Source: Marsupella aquatica (Eukaryota; Marchantiophyta). From it: a stretch of DNA of 64,000 bases. The stretch covers positions 6,076,001 to 6,140,000 of the forward strand of contig OZ316898.1 of assembly GCA_973895155.1 (NCBI GenBank), written 5' to 3'. Shown piece after piece: positions 59,801 through 64,000 of this stretch. Within the stretch, counting starts at the first letter, position 1. Every line of letters begins with the position of its first letter. The translations under genes were made by a program, and so were the position numbers. The notes under the pieces are model-generated. The model was not told the origin of the DNA. It was given only the letters and a program-made list of their open reading frames with translations, and did not search any database.

Positions 59801-61275
59801 CTGTTTCCCAACTCATTTTCTGTATCATGAATATACAGTTGAGCAAATTTTGGTCCTTCTCCATCAGGCGGCAAGAGGCTACCGGCACGATGATATAATG
59901 CTCCTTGGATACGAAAGGAATATGGGCCTTGATTACCACCCCTTTCATCAATTTTAACACCTAGGGATGTAAATGCCAATGCATTATTGTAGCCTCGAAT
60001 ATTCTTCCGGAATGCTGTAGCTGCGGCATTGGTACCAATCAACAAACTCCGTAGAGGTTCAGGGGGATCACCAAGTTCAGACAATACCACCTTCCCTTCG
60101 GCGCAACACATGGTAAAGAACGGGTTGCGTTGCGTCCCTGACTTGCACTCTTCGATCCAATGAAGCGCTTTGCATTGTGTGCACTCAATGTTCATGCGTC
60201 CCAAAAGATGTCGACCCATTGAAGGGTACAACGGTTGTCTTGCCTTTGGTAACCGTTGGATCTGTTCCACTCTTTGACGCTCACGCAACACGTCATTTGG
60301 ATTGAGTTGAGCTGGGGTAACTGGTGCCAGGTTTGTGCCTCCCATTTCCTCTTGGAGGATATTCTCAATCTCGTCCTCCTCAGATTCGTTTGGTAAATCC
60401 AAGGTGCCCTCAACAAATGTGTCAAATTGACCTCCTCCATCATCAAGGATAGGATTTCCCCCCTCGTGCAGAGCACCATCAATGAGCCAATCTTCATCAA
60501 AGATGTCAGGGTCAGACCGTTCATTGTTTGGTATGGATTCACAGGGCATGGGGACGGCCAAACGGGCAACCCCATCTTGTAAAGCGCCATCAATGAGCCC
60601 TCCCTCGTCAAAGACATCCACATGTTGTGACCTAGTGTTGGTTACGGGCTCGCACGGTGGGGGAATGGCAAATTCCTCCGGAGACTGGTCAACCCTACAC
60701 GCGTCCAAGGCACCATGAATGAGCCAACCTTCATCAAACATGGGAGGATCGGATGAACCGCTCATAGGCGTCACTGCATGATTGGAAATTGCACTTGGGG
60801 CTGCCTCTCGGGTATTATTGATAGCGATGGATCTGGCCAATGCTTGTTGAGTAGCCCTTGCTTCACGGCGAAGTTGTCTTCCACTATTTTCCCGGCCAGA
60901 TGCCGAAGTTGATCCTAAACTTGCCCCCTCAAGGGAGAGCAACGGTCTCACCAACGGTGTTGTTGGAGTTTGCCGCGGTGCCCTTGCTTCGCGCCTTAGT
61001 TGCCGACCACTAACTCTGTGGGCAAGTGGCACACTTGGCATGGCACTTGAATCACTTGGTTGTGGTGCCAAAAGTGTTGCACTTGGTGGAATGCACATTT
61101 CCGGCACCGGAGAACCCACAGTTGGTGTGGCACTTGGTTGCGGCATCGCACAGACTCAAGCCCCCTCTTGCTGTCGTCGCAAAGCATATTGTTGCCGACG
61201 CCTTGCATTTATTGCTTCCTTATTTTGGGCATGATGCTCGCGATCAGCTTCCAGCCTCTCCCTTGGGGTTCTCAT
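59801..61275 (-). CDS. Helitron RepHel exon 1: N-terminal region with zinc finger
   Basis: The frame opens at ATG 61275 (MRTPRERLEADREHHAQNKE), continues INARRRQQYALRRQQEGA, meets TGA (61156-61158), reopens at ATG 61146 and runs 449 codons to the splice donor. The basic N-terminus with NARRRQQYA is common in plant Helitron proteins, so the true start is probably 61275 and the TGA a lesion; 61146 is the fallback start. From 61146: SGRQLRREARA occurs twice (46-56, 88-98), and a repeat of about 40 residues with FDExxLI(D/H)GAL occurs three times (137, 179, 216). A zinc-finger-like CTQCKALHW ... PFFTMCCAEGKVVL lies at 322-355, then YNNALAFTSLGVKID (386-400), GPYSFRIQGALYHRAGSLLP (407-426) and PKFAQLYIHDTENE (432-445), all standard upstream of the Rep domain. 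Confidence 0.8.
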
Positions 61276-61739
61276 GGTGTAGAAACTCTCAAAACCTGTC
61301 CATCATCTGCATCCAACCCACACAACATATGAGAATTTTTTATGCACTTGCAATCAAGCTCGACAGACCCCTAATTATGTTGAACGCCGGTTGGGCCACA
61401 CCTTTGCAAGAGACTCGAGACATGTGAGGAGATCCAATATCCGTCGATGATACTGCTTACCACAATCCCTCGTCTCACCCTCCCAACCTTGGCGGCGATC
61501 ATCCTCCTTCCAGGACGTCTCTTGCCCCTTTGGTATCCACTTAGCTGACACCAATTCAGCAAGCATTAGAAAAGGTGAGAAATGCCTTTGCCCCCATGTG
61601 AAACGCTCACGACCAACCCCTTGTCATAAGCACAAAGGGGGTTCACAAAGTTTCCGATAGCGGCCATATGATTGTTACCCATGGCCACATCCAAAACCAT
61701 GAAAATATTAGAGGGGTCCAGAAAATAACAATTCGGGCC

Positions 61740-62140
61740 AAAACCCATTTTTGGGGTGGTCACCCATCCGAATGGCCCTCACCCATGGGATGTAGTGGCC
61801 GTCAAGTGCTTTGGCCCCCTTCGGATGTGCTCACAACCATTTCCCAAAAACACTCAGTCCCCCATCCGGGCTGCAGTGACCTGCCCATGGGATCTGATGG
61901 TTGTCCACTGGTTTGGCCCAGACCGGATTCACCCACGGCCGTTTTCCAAAAAGTTATAGTCCCCCATCAGAGTGGCCGTCACCCATGTGATGAGGGGTAG
62001 TCCACAGGTTTGGCCCCAACGGAATTCAGTGACGACCATTTCCCATAAATTTAGTCTTCAGTCTGGGTCCCCATCCTGATCCTCCACTCGTTTGGTTCCA
62101 ACCGAATTCTCTCACGCTGATTCCCCAAAAACATTAGTCC
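61740..62140 (-). repeat. tandem repeat of about 100 bp, four diverged copies, in the Helitron 5' part
   Basis: On the plus strand each copy has GT(C)CCCCATCC, GTGGCCGTCACCCATGGGAT, then TCCACTGGTTTGGCCCC, CGGAATTCA and GACCATTTCCCAAAAA. Copies start near 61756, 61858, 61961 and 62061. It lies upstream of the RepHel gene and is probably non-coding. Confidence 0.65.
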
Positions 62141-62199
62141 CCTTATATATGCTTCTGGGGTCCTGCCACCCCCGGACCACATTTCCAGTCATTTTTTTG

Positions 62200-63260
62200 G
62201 CCCTCAACCCGACGCAAGCGGAGACAACCGTGGATACCTGGCGACCAAAACTACGGCGGCCAAAGCCATGGCAAGGTTGCCAGTCAACATTCCCGATAGT
62301 TTTGGAGCCACGGCAAGCGAGTCGCGGCAGCCAAGGGCAAGCCAAGCCCTGTCATGTACGCCTGGACCAAGGAGGGAGTTCACGTCAGGAGGCGAGCGTG
62401 TGCAACAGGTGCGAGCAAGGGAGGATTGTCCCAGTAAGGCAGGGCCGTGGCACAAAGCGCGAGCTGCAGGGCAGGGCATTGGCTTGAAGAGGGAGGCAGT
62501 GCTGTGGAGCAGGCCGTTGCAGGAGGGCAAGGCAGGCAAGAGAGCCAGGGTGAGGCAAGCGAGCTCGGCCCTGGCGAGGGGCCGTGGCAGGCGTGTCCGG
62601 GCAGCAGCGCCTTGAATGGGAGGGGCTGTGGCAGCCGTGGCAAGCCTGGCGGCAGCAGCGTAAGCCCAGGCAGCAGTGCCTGGAAAGGAAGCCGTGGCGA
62701 GGCGGGGGCGCGTGAGGTGAGGGAGGGAGGGAGGCGCCGTGGCGAGGGAGGGGTGACGGGAGGGGGAGCGCCCCAATGGCAGCCGCGCGAGGAATGGCCG
62801 AGCGAGGGGAAGCGGCCAGGCAGCAGCGCCTGGAAAAAAATCCGTGGCAAGGCGGGGGCGCGTGAGGCAAGGAGAGGCGAGGCGCCTGAGGGAGGGAGGG
62901 AGGGAGACGCCGTGGCGAGGGAGGGGTGATGGGAGGGGGGAGCGCCCCGATGGCAGCCCCGAGGGAGGCAGCGCGAGGGATGGCCGAGGGAGGGGGAGCG
63001 CCCCGATGGCAGGATGGGTCGTGGCGAGGGAGGGAGGAGGCAGGGGCGCCCTGATGGCAGCCCCGATGGCAGCCCCGATGGTGAGGGATGGTTGAGGCAG
63101 GGGGAGCGCCCCGATGGCAGCCCCAATGGCTGCTGATGGCTGAGGGAGGGGGAGCGCCCCAATGGCAGCCCTGTGGCTTCTGATAGCCGACAGTGAGCGC
63201 GAGGTGAAGCAAGGCAGCAGGCAGGGCGCTGGCAGAGGCAAGGCCGACCGTCATGAGATG
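62200..63260 (-). repeat. GC-rich low-complexity repeat zone inside the Helitron
   Basis: On the plus strand this kilobase is built from GGGAGCGCCCCGATGGCAGC, GAGGGAGGGAGG, GCCGTGGCGAGG and GGCAGCAG(T/C)GCCTGGAA units. One block of about 150-180 bp is present twice (about 62668 and 62818), and the GCGCCCC(G/A)ATGGCAG unit occurs at least five times between 62770 and 63165. Its composition contrasts with everything around it. Long frames are open on both strands because of the GC content and repeats; I do not regard them as genes. It may be a captured fragment or a promoter-like region ahead of the minus-strand RepHel gene. Confidence 0.65.
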
Positions 63261-63427
63261 TCGACGTACTTTGTCTGGCAAGCGAGGCAGATGCACACAA
63301 ACAAACCAATGAACGGCCCTTAAAATACATGAAAAAATCCAACGGCCAAGGATGGCTCCCGCCCTAAGCTCATTTCGTAAACGGACGAAACGCCAAAAAG
63401 GGCGGCATCGGTTATTATAGTGTTAGA

Positions 63428-64000
63428 TACTTGCTTTTATCAATTGGTGCAAAAAGTACACAAGATGCTTTTAATGATCAGAGCTTGCAACAATTGCATG
63501 CAGTACTCACATGCACTTATCCAGTTTGTAAGGGGCTGCACTTGACTTTAGGGTAAGGAGGTTAGGGCTCGGACCTGACAGCAGGTTCATGACATCACAG
63601 ATGGCACTACATTGAGCAAGCAGGTTAGGGTGGAGGTGGTCTAGTCCTAGCCCTAATTTCGTTCTCAATTGCTTGAATTGCATCATGTGCTGCACTCTGT
63701 AATTGTACACATACCTAGAACTGCGTAGACTTAACACCTGCATTCTTGGGTTGTGAAAACCTTGGATAAGTGCAGGCTCAGGGCATCTTCTTTGGAACCT
63801 GCACTTAGACACAGTAGATTGCACATTACGCTCCAAATTGAAGGGCCTTGCTATCAAAGCACCATTCAAGTGGATAAATGTTGATGTTGGGCATTAGTGA
63901 ATGTAAGAATGCCCTTCAAGGGCTGCCTGGACCATTGTGCTATCTCAGCCACAAAATTAGCTGGACACATAAAATCCAAACCATATACCAGCCCACCTGA
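63428..64000. other. right flank of the Helitron; GCACTTATCC motif cluster
   Basis: ATGCACTTATCCAG, CTGCACTTGAC, TTGGATAAGTGCAGGC, CCTGCACTTAGAC and AGTGGATAAATG recur at 63510-63880 in both orientations, a subterminal-repeat pattern of a DNA transposon into or beside which the Helitron inserted. A minus-strand frame of 120 codons (63507-63869) has no domain and no gene is called. Confidence 0.4.

Larger units (their letters stand above)
55616..63427 (-). mobile_element. near-complete autonomous-type Helitron, 7.8 kb
   Basis: Read on the minus strand, the element starts at 63427 with TCTAACACTATAATAACCGA and soon contains ATCCAACGGCC-type sequence (TTGGCCGTTGGATTTTTT), as plant Helitron 5' ends do. 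It ends at 55616 with GGGGCTAG. A stem-loop GTGC-AAC-GCAC (55630-55640) lies 14 nt before the end. The flanking bases are A before the TC and T after the CTAG, so insertion was between A and T without target duplication, as known for Helitrons. Inside is a RepHel gene with one intron and two nonsense codons. Three repeat zones occur in non-coding parts: a 19-bp minisatellite near the 3' end, a roughly 100-bp tandem repeat and a GC-rich repeat zone near the 5' end. Transposition is by a rolling-circle-like mechanism. Confidence 0.88.

Noticed and set aside
62204-63342. Open frames of up to 345 codons on the minus strand and 160 on the plus strand
   Set aside because: They overlap one another in several frames, are made of repeated Pro/Ala/Ser/Leu-rich or Gly/Arg-rich low-complexity sequence, and follow from the GC-rich repeats within the Helitron.

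Overview
This window is nuclear DNA of a land plant. A complete, intronless gene for the photosystem I antenna protein Lhca3, with a chloroplast transit peptide, fixes the lineage. Genes are sparse, and the rest is plant-type mobile DNA: a plant Helitron, an L1-type LINE, solo copia-like LTRs and many foldback elements. The intronless LHCA3 and low gene density would fit a moss or other seed-free plant, but that is inference and I cannot name a species.

Layout. At the left edge (266 to about 1444) is part of an unrecognised spliced gene on the plus strand. A region with TTAGTGT motifs (3.85-5.2 kb) and a 650-bp foldback element (5.75-6.4 kb) lead to the LHCA3 promoter (CCAAT and TATA boxes near 6.6 kb) and its coding region (7085-7957). 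From 8 to 23.9 kb I see no convincing gene, only relict sequence, a very AT-rich island (16.5-17.8 kb) and three inverted-repeat elements. At 25150-27255 lies a 701-codon intronless gene for an SRA (YDG) domain protein of SUVH type that lacks the SET methyltransferase half. Its leader, leader intron and start codon are duplicated in tandem just upstream.

From 28 to 55 kb the window is a mosaic: a 3' fragment of a non-LTR element with a restriction-like endonuclease end (31.07-32.04 kb), a 5'-truncated L1-type LINE with a 15-bp target duplication (36.14-37.60 kb), two LTR-like units (44.5-44.9 and 52.65-52.93 kb), foldback elements and several minisatellites.

The right end holds one nearly intact 7.8-kb Helitron on the minus strand (55616-63427) with both termini recognisable. 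It carries a two-exon RepHel gene whose only visible lesions are two in-frame TGA codons. The HUH nuclease and the Pif1-type helicase are both otherwise complete.

The genes do not form one pathway. LHCA3 works in the thylakoid. The SRA protein probably reads DNA methylation in the nucleus, and transposon-rich DNA like that around it is the usual target of such proteins. The observations most worth following are the SET-less SRA gene with its SUMO-type motifs and duplicated 5' end, the precisely bounded Helitron, and the long-hairpin element directly upstream of LHCA3.
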